This document shows positions 1-13,500 of a stretch of 64,000 nt of DNA, one piece after another. How positions within the stretch are numbered: position 1 is the first letter of the stretch; each line of letters begins with the position of its first letter. Below the pieces are notes generated by a model. It ran no database searches, was not told where the DNA came from, and saw nothing but the letters and a program-made list of their open reading frames with translations. The translations under genes were made by a program, and so were the position numbers. Source of the stretch: Macrostomum hystrix (taxonomy: Eukaryota; Platyhelminthes; Macrostomidae); contig CATNEN010000002.1 of assembly GCA_950097015.1 (NCBI GenBank), forward strand, positions 7,406,501-7,470,500, in the 5' to 3' direction.

Positions 1-521
1 GGGCTTTTAAAGCGCGGTGCTTTTAAATGCTCTGAACAGCCGAGCTAATTATGGGTATTATAACTTTATTGCTGTTTGAACTGAAGCCCTAGGGAGTTTG
101 TGTCTTTCATCGAGGACGCAATGGTTCCCAGCACTTTGAGGTTCCAACTTCAGACCTGTCTTTCGGAAGCTCCTCTCTAGGTAGAAAAGAAGGCAGAGAG
201 TTTTCAGTGTTAAATCGATACAGTTTCATATATTATCGTTTTCAAGGGCCAAAAGCCTGATGAAAATCACTTAAGAAATTGGAATCATCTCTAGACAGGT
301 TAGAACATTAGCGATTTTTCTAGTTACGAAACAATCGACTCATTCCTCGTAATCTCATTAATAGTTAATAATTTTAGACGATTAAATGCATTGAGCTTGC
401 AAACCGCTGCATCATTGATGAGACCGCCAGCTGCAGGGCTTCTGGGGTCACGAGCCAAACTGAATCAGCCTGGCGAGATCCTGGCAGCTTTTTGGGCGGC
501 CCGGGATACACAAACTGTCTC
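1..521. other. No gene recognised
   Basis: Moderately AT-rich sequence with no convincing exon on either strand. Presumably intron or flank of the Ig/FN3 gene. Confidence 0.4.
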
Positions 522-836
<315 letters not shown>

Positions 837-1400
837 TGGGAAGTCTTAACCGTCTGGGATATTTCTCCCACCCCAATTCGCATAAATTCCTGTTTAACAG
901 CCCGTTGAATTAGCAGCCAAAATATCCCCACTTCCTGCCTCATTCCATCGTTTGCCAAATCTATGATGGCCCTTCCCTGCCAAGCTTAGCAGGTGAAGGC
1001 GGGAGAATTATCCCAATTGCACCCCTCGCCCGTCGGGATTTCGGCCCAATGGGCTTCCCCCAAACTTCCATCTCGTTGACTGGCGCTCACGCAAAAAATA
1101 CTCCAAGTTTTTGTTCGCTTCCCACCGCGGTTGCGTGATGCGGGGAGGCTCGCCGGCCCTCGGGGCTGAAAGGGGGGCCTCGCTCCCCCCTGGCCTGGAG
1201 TTTATAATTTCCCAACTGCTGGGGATTTCTTTCCAGCACCCATTTTTCCTGGAAAGCCGGCATCACGCGATGCGGCAGGACTAGCGGTTTAGGGATGTGG
1301 AGAAATTATTATTGGACCGGGGAGATGGGAAGAATTTGCCACGAAAAGTGAAGGTGAGAAAATAGAAATATATGAGCAATTTTTTGGAGTTCCGAGATAT
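837..1400. other. GC-rich stretch without gene
   Basis: Contains a GC-rich island (about 950-1270) but no frame with splice sites that I could support. Confidence 0.35.
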
Positions 1401-1735
1401 AATAGATCAGTAATTGATCTACTAGATTGTGAATGAACTCAATAGATCACTGATAGATCTACTAGATTGTGAATGAACTCAATAGATCACTGATAGATCT
1501 ACTAGACTGTGAATGAACTCAATAGATCACCGATAGATCTAATAGACTGTGAATGAACCCAATAGATCACTGATTGATCTACTAGATTGTGAATGAACCC
1601 AATAGATCACCGATAGATCTAATAGACTGTGAATGAACCCAATAGATCACTGATTGATCTACTACATTGTGAATGAACCCAATAGATCACCGATAGATCT
1701 ACAAGGTTTAGAATGAACCCGATAGATCACTGATA
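1401..1735. repeat. 40-bp tandem array
   Basis: About 8.5 copies of a 40-bp unit with core AATAGATCACTGATAGATCT and TGTGAATGAA. Units differ by a few substitutions. Confidence 0.95.
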
Positions 1736-3577
1736 TATACGATAAAACCCGTGCATCAAACATTGTTTACTGCAGTTTTACTCTATTCTGCTCGAGCGGG
1801 ATAAAATAGGAAATATCGATTTTTCTTAGAATTGTCAAATCCATTCATTCTTTCATTCATAAATTTTTCGCTTTCAGAGTTCACACATCTGAGAGAATAT
1901 TTGTTTCTGGTGAGAAGCAGATGAGCACAGTGGAGAGAAGAGCCAGTCACGATTCCGAACGGGCCTTATCAGTCTGCGTAATCCCCCGGTGACTCCCGCC
2001 GCGCATCCATAATTCAGTAGTACTGCGGAGGTGGGGTGGGTGTCGGTGGATACGGAGGGCCGCCAGTGCACCAGTTGTTGCTCAGAGCCAGTATCTGCCT
2101 ACATCTGTGTGTCTGTCTGCCTGTCTGTCGGGTGGCCTGGCTTTCATATCGCACAGACCCCACTTGCAGACAGCAGCAGTTATTTCTACAGGGAATTATC
2201 CATATGGTGGCTGCCTGGCTAGATCATTAATCTTTTTTGGCGCTGAGAAGCTGTTTGACCAAAGCCTTCGAAGCCTTGCATTTAGTATACTTCGACTAGC
2301 AAATTCAACCCCCCTCAGAGGCTTAAAACTGAAATATAAAAAAACGGTGCTACACGTAATCGAAAACCTAGAGCTCAAACCAAGGTGGATCAAGGATGAT
2401 ATTCTCGATTAAATAGTCTAAGACGATCGGATGGCCTCAAGCTTTAACGATTTTCATATATCACATCGCGATGTCGGAAACACAAGATGTGCAAAAATGT
2501 TATTTTCTGGCGCCAAAAATGAGGCTGCCATAAACAAATGATTTTGGCTCGTAAAAATTTATTGCAGCTCATTAGCCAAACGGCAATTAATCAAAATCCA
2601 TGTCCAATATCACTCAGATAGTTACATCGACGATAACTTCCGCCGCACGACTCAGCTTACCTGGGCTCAGAGTGAGAATAAGAAAAGGCAAAAGTGAATC
2701 CCCGCGCAGTTTCTGCCGCAAGTTTCATTGGGGCCAATGACTATAATGCGAAGGCCGCTGCGGGAACTCCCCAGCAATTGTGCCAAAGCATCTTTCACCA
2801 AAGCAGAAACCGCATGAAGTTGTTTGTGTATCCATTCCTCAAGTCTCGATACCTTGTATAGTTTTCTAGAATTTTGTTCCCAAATATTCTTCAATGATCC
2901 ATTGTGCGCAATTGCTTTGGCGGCTGCTGAAAGTTGCAACAAAATGCGATTCAATTTCAAGTGGTATAAAAAAGAAGCCATCAGGTTTGTTAAAAACTTT
3001 CCGTAAAGTGAAAAGGCGGATGATTTAAAGTTAGCAACAGAAAACAAAGAATAGCGAAAGAGCTGAACCCCAAAAATACCCAGTTTACCCAATGTGTTTT
3101 CCTCAATGTCTAACCGCGACCACTCGCTCCATCTCCTAGATTATGATACCATAGACAAATCAGAAATGATAACTACCCAGCAATCGATAATCCTCATATA
3201 TAGATCATTGTTGGGGGGATTAATCTATAGCAGAGCTCGCAATCAAAACATGGGTTCACTGCGGGTCAATCTCACTAATGCCGGGAAGTACTGAAGGATT
3301 TTGTTTAATACCAAGCACCATATTATTGGACTGGGCGGCTCACGCACAGTGAGCGCAGTCACGACACGTCACACACCCCAGGTCTAGCTGGCCTCATTAT
3401 CTCCCGCTGACACAGCTTTTTTTGGGGACAGGGATGCAGTAAGCAAACTCAATGTCCCCCAAGGGCTAGGATTCCTTAAACTCTGGACAGTGCACGAGAT
3501 CACTTTTCTCCTCTGGATAAAATGATGCGATTTTGTCTGATTCAATGCAGCCTACTTGACCGTCTCCAGATCTACTT
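1736..3577. other. No gene recognised
   Basis: Short open frames on both strands, none with protein-like composition plus splice signals. Likely upstream intron of the Ig/FN3 gene. Confidence 0.35.
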
Positions 3578-3866
3578 TTCTACCTACCTCTTCGCCCTAC
3601 CATGCTACCTAATTCTCCTTCTCCTCTCTACTTTCCTACCTACCTCTCTCTCCTTCTCCTCTCTACTTTCCTACCCACCTCTCTTGCTCTCCTCTCTACT
3701 TTCCTACCTACCTCTCTCTCCTTCTCCTCTCTACTTTCCTACCCACCTCTCTCTCCTTCTCCTCTCTACTTTCCTACCCACCTCTCTTTCCTTCTCCTCT
3801 CTACTTTCCTACCCACCTCTCTTGCTCTCCTCTCTACTTTCCTACCTACCTCTCTCTATCCGTCTC
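3578..3866. repeat. Pyrimidine-rich tandem array, units of about 30-33 bp
   Basis: About nine copies built on CTCTCTACTTTCCTAC with short length variants. Strong pyrimidine bias on the plus strand. Confidence 0.9.
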
Positions 3867-4372
3867 CAAGCTAGTTTTCTATTTTTGCATCGCATTGTAT
3901 AATCGTCAGTTATGAGTCAGATGTTCACACACATTCGCACACGAAAATTTCAAGCTGTTTAACAAAATACGCTCGTAACGTCACGGCGATTCCGTGTTAG
4001 TTTGTTTTTGTGTCTCTGCCTCGCCTGTGCAGTGCCCACTCTGACGAGATCTGTGCATCGCTGTACTGGCAGGGATAATTGACGTCTTTCAACTAGGGAT
4101 GAAGGCGGCGAAATTCCTGTGGGGAATTTTGCGACCAGCGCTTGGAAACACAACTTTTCACTTTTGTCCGCAGGGGAGACAATTTGCATGAATTGGCAAC
4201 GCAAAATTTCCGAAGACGAGACAGGAATAATTAAACAGTTTCTTATTGGGAAAATAGTTCCACTGTTCAATCGTCTTTTGAGTTCATTTCGCGCACTTTT
4301 CTTAATATTGGGAACAAAGTGTCCTGCATATTGCTTCGCTAGAGGATTCGAACGTAAATTTTCATTTACCAG

Positions 4373-4535
4373 GTGTTGAATGCGACATCGGAGCGGATCG
4401 CTCTGCACAGCATCGGAGGTCGCTTCGAGGAGAAGGACGTTGGCGACTACAGATGCGAGGCTGAGAGCAGCCAGGCGTTCCTAGTTGGCCAGGGCCAGCA
4501 CATTGGCACCGACAGCTTCCACCTGCTCGGACCTT
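4373..4535 (+). CDS. Ig/FN3 gene, exon a: C-terminal half of an Ig domain
   Basis: Acceptor TTTACCAG and donor GTGAGT border an open frame of 54 codons plus one base. It begins VLNATSERIALHS and contains DVGDYRCEAESSQAF, the F-strand cysteine motif of an Ig domain, ending LLGP. The split codon joins to the next exon as Tyr (T|AT). Its GC-rich content contrasts with the AT-rich flanks. Confidence 0.75.
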
Positions 4536-7500
4536 GTGAGTTCCGTTGTCTATGAGCTTGTATTTATGAGCACTTTTTTGCTGTTTGCAACTAAGTAGGT
4601 CATTCTGGTTACTCTAGAATCAGGTCATTCTTGAAATCATTCATTCCAGAAATTGGTCATTATTGAAATTGGCCATTTTAGAAATTTGTCATTCTGGAAT
4701 TTTTTTGTTCTAGAAATTGGTCATTCTAGATATTGGTCATTCTAGAAATTGGTCATTCTAGAAATTGGTCATTCTAGAAATTGGTCATTCTAGAAATTGG
4801 TCTTTCTAGATATTGGTCATTCTAGATATTGGTCATTCTAGATATTGGTCATTCCGGAAATTGATCATTTTAGAAATTCTCAAAATAGGGCATCCTCAAA
4901 ATTTATCATTATAGAAATCGGTCATTATTGATATTGGTCATTCTAGAAAGTGGTCACTAAAAAATTGGTCATTCTAGATATTGGTCATTCTATAAATTGG
5001 TCATTCTAGATATTGGTCAATCTATAAATTGGTCATTCTAGATATTGGTCATTCTAGAAATTAGTCATTCTAGAAATTGGTCATTTCAGAAATTGGTCAT
5101 TCTAGAAATTGGTCATTTCAGAAATTGGTCATTCTAGAAATTGGTCATTTCAGAAATTGGTCATTCTAGAAATTGGTCATTCTAGAAATTGGTCATTCTA
5201 GAAATTGGTCATTCTAGAAATTGGTCATTCTAGAAATTGGTCATTCTAGAAATTGGACATTCTAGATATTGGTCATTCTATAAATTGGTCATAATTGAAA
5301 TTGGTCAATATAAAATTTAGTCATTATAGATATTGGTCATTCTAGAAACTGGTAATTCTAGAAATCGTCATTTTTTAATCAGGTCATTCTCGAAATTTGT
5401 CATTCTAGAATTCAGTCATTCTAGAAATAGGGAATCCTCAAAATTGATCATTCTAGAAATTGGTCCTTCACGATATTGGTCATTATAGAACAGAGTCATT
5501 TTATAAATTGATCGTTCTCGAAATTTGTAATTCTAGAAATTGGTCGTTTTAGAAATGGGTCATTCTATGAATTGGTCATTTAGGAAATTGTTTGCTCTAG
5601 AAATTGGTCATTATAGAAAAAGGTCAATATAAAAATAAAAATATAAATATAAAATATAAAAAAAAAAGATGTACACAGGTTATCAGGGCAGATGTGCACA
5701 GGTTATCAGGGCAGATGTACACAGGTTATCAGGGCAGATGTACACAGGTTATCAGGGCAGATGTACACAGGTTATCAGGGCAGATGTACGTAGCCTATCA
5801 GGTTGCGGGTGTCGCCAAATGATGCAACATTTCGATTGTGAAATGTGTTTAGCACTACTGTTATATGCATGCAGATATGAAACGGACTAACTTGTTAAAA
5901 TAGAATGCACTAAGTGAAATCGTTAACAGACAGTTAGAAATCGGAAATTTTCTCTTGTCGAAATCTGAACCAGTTCGTGCCAATCTCAAGCCCCAGCTAT
6001 GTCCCTCAACTGGGACGCTTTCATAGGAGATCATACGCCATGGCAGAGAAATATCAAACCAAATGGGACTTTTTTGTAAACTCTGAGTCACTAGGGATTT
6101 CTCATGATTAAATATCCCTGCAGTGTCAATAATTTATGCATGGACTATATAAGACGCAAATACGAAAATCACCTGGATTTTTTGAAGTCTCAAACTGGCT
6201 TTTCCTTGCGTCAAAAAGTACAAAAAAAATTGGGATTCGGATTCTTTTAGATTCGTTTGTCTTTAGATTAGATAGGGGGTCTATAGATTAGATTGGAGGG
6301 AGTTGGGTGGCTCTTGATTAGTTTGGAGTGAGGTGGGTGTCTTTAGATTAGCTCGGAGTGAGGTGGGTGTCTCTAGATTAGTTTGGAGTGAGGCTGGTGT
6401 CTTTAGATTAGTTTGGAGTGAGGTGGGTGCCTCTAGATTAGTTTGGAGTGAGGTGGGTGTCTTTAGATTAGCTCGGAGTGAGGTGGGTGTCTCTAGATTA
6501 GTTTGGAGTGAGGCTGGTGTCTTTAGATTAGTTTGGAGTGAGGTGGGTGCCTCTAGATTAGTTTGGAGTGAGGTGGGTGTCTCTAGATTAGTTTGGAGTG
6601 AGGCTGGTGTCTTTAGATTAGTTTGGAGTGAGGCAGGTGTCTCCAAGATTAGTTTGGAGTGAGGTAGGTGCCTCTAGATTAGTTTGGAGTGAGGCGGGTG
6701 TCTTTAGATTAGTTTGGAGTGAGGCGGGTGTCTCCAAGATTAGTTTGGAGTGAGGTAGGTGCCTCTAGATTAGTTTGGAGTGAGGCGGGTGTCTCCAAGA
6801 TTACTTCGGAGTGGGTGGGTGTCTCCATATTGGTTTTTGAGTGATTTTGAGGTGCTCAAAGTTTTTGCTCAAAGATAATTGAAGTCAAATTGGTCACATA
6901 TTTTAGCAGATAAATGATTCAGGCCGTTACCTTATTTTATTTGATTTCACATTTCCTGCGTGCTGGGTTCTTATTAATTAAGTTACTCAAAGGAATAATT
7001 AAATTCCTAAGCCGTTCGTCTGCTCCATATGTCACGTGTGTCAATGGTCGGGACCATTTCCATCTCTTTTCCGAATTTGCTCTTAAACTAATTTCTAATC
7101 CTTCTGGCGGCTTCTAGCGGGAAAAGATTAATCGCAGCTCTTTGAGGCGCCGAAGTCGGGATTGGGGCGGACAGTTTCATAACCGCCGAGTCACGACGTC
7201 AGCTGACCGAACCTGAATTTTCCCCCACTGCCAGACTGACTTGAACTGGCTTAACTCTGCTTTTACAACACGTTTTTTACTGTTTTCGCAACCGTTTTCT
7301 ATGACAAATTGTGCTCTAGAAATGAGCAATGACCTGATAGCAGGGACCTGATAGCAATGACCTGATAGCAGGGACCTGATAGCAATGACCTGATAGCAGG
7401 GACCTGATAGCAATGACCTGATAGCAGGGACCTGATAGCAATGACCTGATAGCAGGGACCTGATAGCAATGACCTGATAGCAGGGACCTGATAGCAGGGA

Positions 7501-10500
7501 CCTGATAGCAGGGACCTGATAGCAGGGACCTGATAGCAATGACCTGATAGCAGGGACCTGATAGCAATGACCTGATAGCAGGGACCTGATAGCAATGACC
7601 TGATAGCAGGGACCTGATAGCAATGACCTGATAGCTGGGACCTGATTGCAAGCCAAGAACTTACCCAGCATTCTCGCGATGCATTTGCAGATCAACCGCG
7701 CTTTGAACTGAACGAGGTGATTCGCTACACTCCCGTTGGCCAACAAGAGGATATCCAGGTGAGTATTGAATACTTGGCTTAATCCCAACGACCTCTAACC
7801 TTTGATAACAGATGCTAAAAGGCTTATAATAGCCATACGTATTCGATATTATGCTCGAAAATTGTTTCCATCGATCAGAGCTCATTTGATCTCAATGTTT
7901 AGCTGACAGGCTAGCTGATAAAGAACGGCCTGTCCCGGCGTTTGATATTCTCGGGAGAATTTCTGATCTAGCCTCCCAGTCCCGACTCATCTGGGCAGAC
8001 AGTCCCACTGGGGGGATTTAGAAATCGAATGAAAGATAGGGTTTAAGTAGGAGCTGATGAGATAGAGTAAAATAGTGAGCAGTTCTCAGATGCTTTCCTA
8101 ATTCTCGACTCTCTATAACTCTTAAGTGACAGAGAGAGATAAGTAGAGGTAAGGGAGAGAGGTAGAGTGAGAGAGGAAGAGTGAGAGAGGTGGAGTGAGA
8201 GAGGTAGAGTGAGAGAGGTAGAGCGACAGAGGTAGAGTGAGAGAGGTAGAGTGAGAGAGGTAGAGCGACAGAGGTAGAGTGAGAGAGGTAGAGTGAGAGA
8301 GGTAGAGCGACAGAGGTAGAGCGAGAGAGGTAGAGTGAGAGAGGTAGAGCGACAGAGGTAGAGTGAGAGTGGTAGAGCGACAGAGGTAGAGCGACAGAGG
8401 TAGAGCGACAGAGGTAGAGCGACAGAGGTGTAGAAAGTGTGAGAGGAGTGGAGTGAGATGTGGAAGGTACGCACAGAAAGCAAGTATGGAAGCAATGGTT
8501 TGTGTTGTCTAACAGCAGCAAAGGTGGCAGCAGCATTCGCTGCAGGAACTTCTCGAGATTCATTCGTCTATATTTCGTCAGACAAGCATTAACTAGTACT
8601 CGACAATGTCACAATGGGGTTGTAAGCTAAGTTCGAGACAGTCAACGCCTTGGCCTGCCGCCGTCGTACCAATTGCCAGCGTCTCGACGGTGGCAGTAAC
8701 CGCGGCCGCTGCTGCTCCGCTTGCTGCACCAGGCCGCAGCCGCCGCCGCCGCCGCAGCCGCAGCTGAGTCTCGACGATCGTCGGCTCTTTCCTCGACTGC
8801 AGCCTCGGCCACATGGCCCAGTAGAATGGAATGCAGACTGAGGACTAGCAGAAATAGGCACAGCTTGGACATTGCAGAGTTGGCTCCTGATTCTACAAGA
8901 AATTAGATTGTCAAGGTCATTGCTAGCAGTCTATTATCGAAGTGGCCATTTTATTCTAAACCGCAGCGGACGCGCATCTGTTAAAACAAAGCTTAACACC
9001 GGAAAAAAAGTCTGCTCAACTGAAACGGACTGTTTGAGAATGTAGAATGTTTGAGCTGGGATTAGAAGAAGCGCTCAGATTGGGATTTTAACAAACAGAA
9101 AACTCCTTGGCTCAGGAAGAAATTGTTAATCATTGAAAAAAGATATGCTTTTGTGTGGACTAGAAAGCTACACGCATTACATTCTAAATCAATTCAATTG
9201 ACATTCCAAATCCATTAATTTGACATTTCAAATCCATTCATTTGGCATTCCAAATCCATTAATTTGACATTCCAAATCCATTAATTTGACATTCCAAGTC
9301 CATTCGATTGACATTTCAAATCCATTCATTTGGCATTCCAAGTCCATTCGATTGACATTTCAAATCCATTCATTTGACATTTCAAATCCATTCATTTGAC
9401 ATTCCAAATCCACTAATTTGACATTCCAAATCCATTAATTTGACATTTCAAATCCATTCATTTGACATTCCAAATCCATTAATTTGACATTCCAAATCCA
9501 TTCGATTGACATTTCAAATCCATTAATTTGACATTCCAAATCCATTCGATTGACATTTCAAATCCATTCGATTGACATTTCAAATCCATTAATTTGACAT
9601 TCCAGATCCATTCATTTGGCATTCCAAGTCCATTCGATTGACATTTCAAATCCACTCATTTGACATTCCAAATCCATTAATTTGACATTCCAAATCCATT
9701 CGATTGACATTTCAAATCCATTAATTTGACATTCCAAATCCATTCGATTGACATTTTAAATCCATTCGATTGACATTTCAAATCCATTAATTTGACATTC
9801 CAGATCCATTCATTTGGCATTCCAAATCCATTAATTTGACATTACAAATCCATTCGATTGACATTTCAAATTCATTCATTTGACATTCCAAATCCATTAA
9901 TTTGACATTCCAAATCCATTCGATTGACATTCTAAATCCATTAATTAGACATTCTAAATCCATTCATTTGACACTCCAAATCCATTAATTTGACATTCCA
10001 AATCCATTCGATTGACATTCTAAATCCATTAATTAGACATTCTAAATCCATTAATTTGACATTCCAAATCCATTAATTTGACATTCTAAATCCATTAATT
10101 TGACATTCTAAATCCATTCAATTGACATTCCAAATCCATTAATTTGACATTCCAAATCCATTCGATTGACATTCCAAATCCATTAATTTGACATTCCAAA
10201 TCCATTAATTTGACATTCCAAATCCATTCGATTGACATTTCAAATCCATTCATTTGACATTCCAAATCCATTAATTTGACATTCCAAATCCATTCGATTG
10301 ACATTCTAAGTCCATTAATTAGACATTCTAAATCCATTAATTTGACATTCCAAATCCATTAATTTGACATTCTAAATCCATTAATTTGACATTCTAAATC
10401 CATTCAATTGACATTCCAAATCCATTAATTTGACATTCCAAATCCATTCGATTGACATTTCAAATCCATTCATTTGGCATTCCAAGTCCATTCGTTAGAC

Positions 10501-13500
10501 ATTCTCATTTCGAAACCATTAATTATACATTGATTTCAGATTCACTTAACATTCGTTTCACATCCCAAGTTCTTTCAGCCAACGTGTGTCCCAAAAACAG
10601 GCTTCCGTGCCAAAGAAAACCATTGTTAAATAAATTTGTCAAAGTCCTCTGCGGTGCAACAAGTTTTCTGTAAACTAATCCCAGCCACAACAGGCCAGCC
10701 ATTTTAGAATCCCACGGTCCACTGAGCAGTCAGAGAGCTCAAAAGTCAAATGGACATTATCGTGACAGATTGTCTGCAATCGGCATTAGTTTAGATAGCT
10801 AAATTATATAGAGTTTTGAGTTTACAGTTTTAGGGGCCAAGAGAATGACGGACAGCTGTGGGGGGGAGGTTTGTGCTCCCTAAACTGGCAGCCTTGGTGA
10901 CTCAAAAGCATGTGACATATACATATATATCTATATAAGAGGGATAATTACTGGTCGCTCCGGTTCATTGTGCCGCAGAGATGGCTGAGCTTCGAGTCTG
11001 CAAGCACATTAATTGAGCGTCAGTGCTTTAGCCTATGCAGCTGAGACACTGGCTGGGCGACATGGCCTTAATTTAGTTAGCCGTTCGCGGCGCCGCTTTC
11101 AGATGCTACTTCCAGCTGTCCATCAGCCATAGGATCTGCCCACCCCGGTCAACGAAAGCAAATTTGGCAGGGTTTCAGGCACCGCATAAACAAGAAGGAG
11201 AATGAGCAGAAGGGAAATACTAAATGGGAGAAAACGCATGAGCAGACTTGCTAATTCCTGACTGGGGGCGACTGCCGCGGTGTGACGTCACACGGCCGAC
11301 TCCTCACCGCCTCCGGCCGTTGCTATTCGAAGGCCAATTTTCGACTCTTCATCTTTTCTTATTCATCGATAATGACTCGGGGAGTGCCAACAGCCCTCGA
11401 GGGGGCATTGCGGGATTTGGGATTTCGTTGGGAATTGGGAATATTCTAAGCTCGACTGAGTGGAATAAAGACTTGGTCTATTTGAAGATCTACAAAGCTA
11501 ATAAATGAGTTAAGAAAATAAACTAGAAATGAAGACGGACAGTTAAGCCATTTTTCTAACTGCTGATGATGCCGATTTCTTGGAATGACGAAATTCAATT
11601 TAAGCCGGCAAGGTTTAAACATGATCAACAACATGCTCAATGCTGTTGTCCACCTTATAGACAGATTAGGGTGTCCACATCATATACAGGTTAGGGTGTC
11701 CACCTTATAGACAGATTAGGGTGTCCACATCATAGATAGGTTAGGGTGTCCACATCATAGATAGGTTAGGGTGTCCACATCATAGATAGGTTAGGGTGTC
11801 CACATCATGTACTGTTTAGGGTGTCCACATCAAAGACAGATCAGGGTATCAAAGACAGGTTAGTGTGTCCACATCAAAGACAGGTTAGGGTGTCCACATC
11901 ACATACATGTTAGGGTGTCTGCCTCATAGACCGATTGGGTTGTCGTCTAATACAGATTGGGGTGTCCTTTAGTACAGTTCGGGGTGTCCTTTAGTACATT
12001 TCGGGTGTCCTTTAGTACAGTTCGGGGTGTCCTTCAGGCCCAAGTCCAAACGCGCTAGTAATTTAGCTGGCAATTAGAAAGAAAAATCCTTTCTAAGTGT
12101 ACCGCAGCTGTAAAAATGCTAATTTACTATCAACAAAATGCATTTCGCCTCTCTCAAATCCCTGATGGGATTGGGGTTTTTTCGAGCTGAAAAAAATTTC
12201 ACCCCCTGTGGACTCAAAAGCCTTGAGTCTGAGCAGTAGGGACAAAATTTGCAAATGTTAGTCTGTCAATATTTTATGTCATTGCATTCCGGTTTTTTAT
12301 TGACGTCCAGCTAAAAGCCTCGTCGAAAAAAATTGTTTTAATTACTGACCGGATTGGCGCCGATTCAAATTGAAGTACACAAATTGTGTTACATTTTTTT
12401 CTAGAATTTTTCCGATAGCAGATGTCTTGAATTTGGAGGATGCGAGCCCGACTTTGAGCTGGTTACGTAATTTAGTTGAAAAGTTAATCACATTGGCTAA
12501 GTTGAGGAACCGTTGGGATTTGATTTTGGATTGCGCTTTCTAGGAAAAGGTTTCAAATCAGTGAAGGTTAGGCTAGCCAGCCAATCTAGCTGAGAGCCTG
12601 TTGATCTTATGAGAGCTGAGATTGAATTTGGCTGCCGGTGGCATGAAAATTACATTCTTCTTCTTCAATCGATCATTTGGAATTGAAATGTTGGGACAGA
12701 TGTAAAAAATGCTGGAACATGATTATTTCAAAGGGTTAAAATACGCTCGTAGAAGCTTCCAATTTTTTTTCAAGGTTAGAAGATCGAGAAATTCAGGACT
12801 TCGGGTAGGTTAGAAGATCGAGAAATTCAGGACTTCGGGTAGGTTAGAAGATCGAGAAATTCAGGACTTCGGGTAGGTTAGAAGATCGAGAAATTCAGGA
12901 CTTCAGGAAGGTTAGAAGATCGGGAAATTCAGGACTTCAGGTAGGTTAGAAGATCGAGAAATTCAGGACTTCAGGTAGGTTAGAAGATCGAGAAATTCAG
13001 GACTTCAGGTAGGTTAGAAGATCGAGAAATTCAGGACTTCAGGTAGGTTAGAAGATCGAGAAATTCAGGACTTCAGGTAGGTTAGAAGATCGAGAAATTC
13101 AGGACTTTAGGTAGGTTAGAAGATCGGGAAATTCAGGACTTCAGGAAAGTTAGAAGATCGAGAAATTCAGGACTTCAGGAAAGTTAGAAGATCGAGAAAT
13201 TCAGGACTTCAGGTAGGTTAGAAGATCGGGAAATTCAGGACTTCAGGTAGGTTAGAAGATCGGGAAATTCAGGACTTCAGGTAGGTTTGAAGATCGGGAA
13301 ATTCAGGAAGTTGAAAATCGAGCCATTCAGGATCTCAGGAAGAAGTAAAACTTCAAAACTTCAGAGCTGGTATAAAGACAAATTTAAAAAATCCCAGAGT
13401 GAAGCAGACTGGTATCATGAAATCCATTGATTTTTTAATCAAGACCCATAAAAGCAGAAATTTAGTGGCTCAAATTTCCCCAAACGATTGCATCTCACCT

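Noticed and set aside
3522-3902. Pro/Leu/Ser-rich 126-codon frame
   Set aside because: It is a translation of the pyrimidine-rich tandem array.
11655-12040. Telomere-like TTAGGG runs
   Set aside because: TTAGGG is only part of a 25-bp unit and is never itself tandem.
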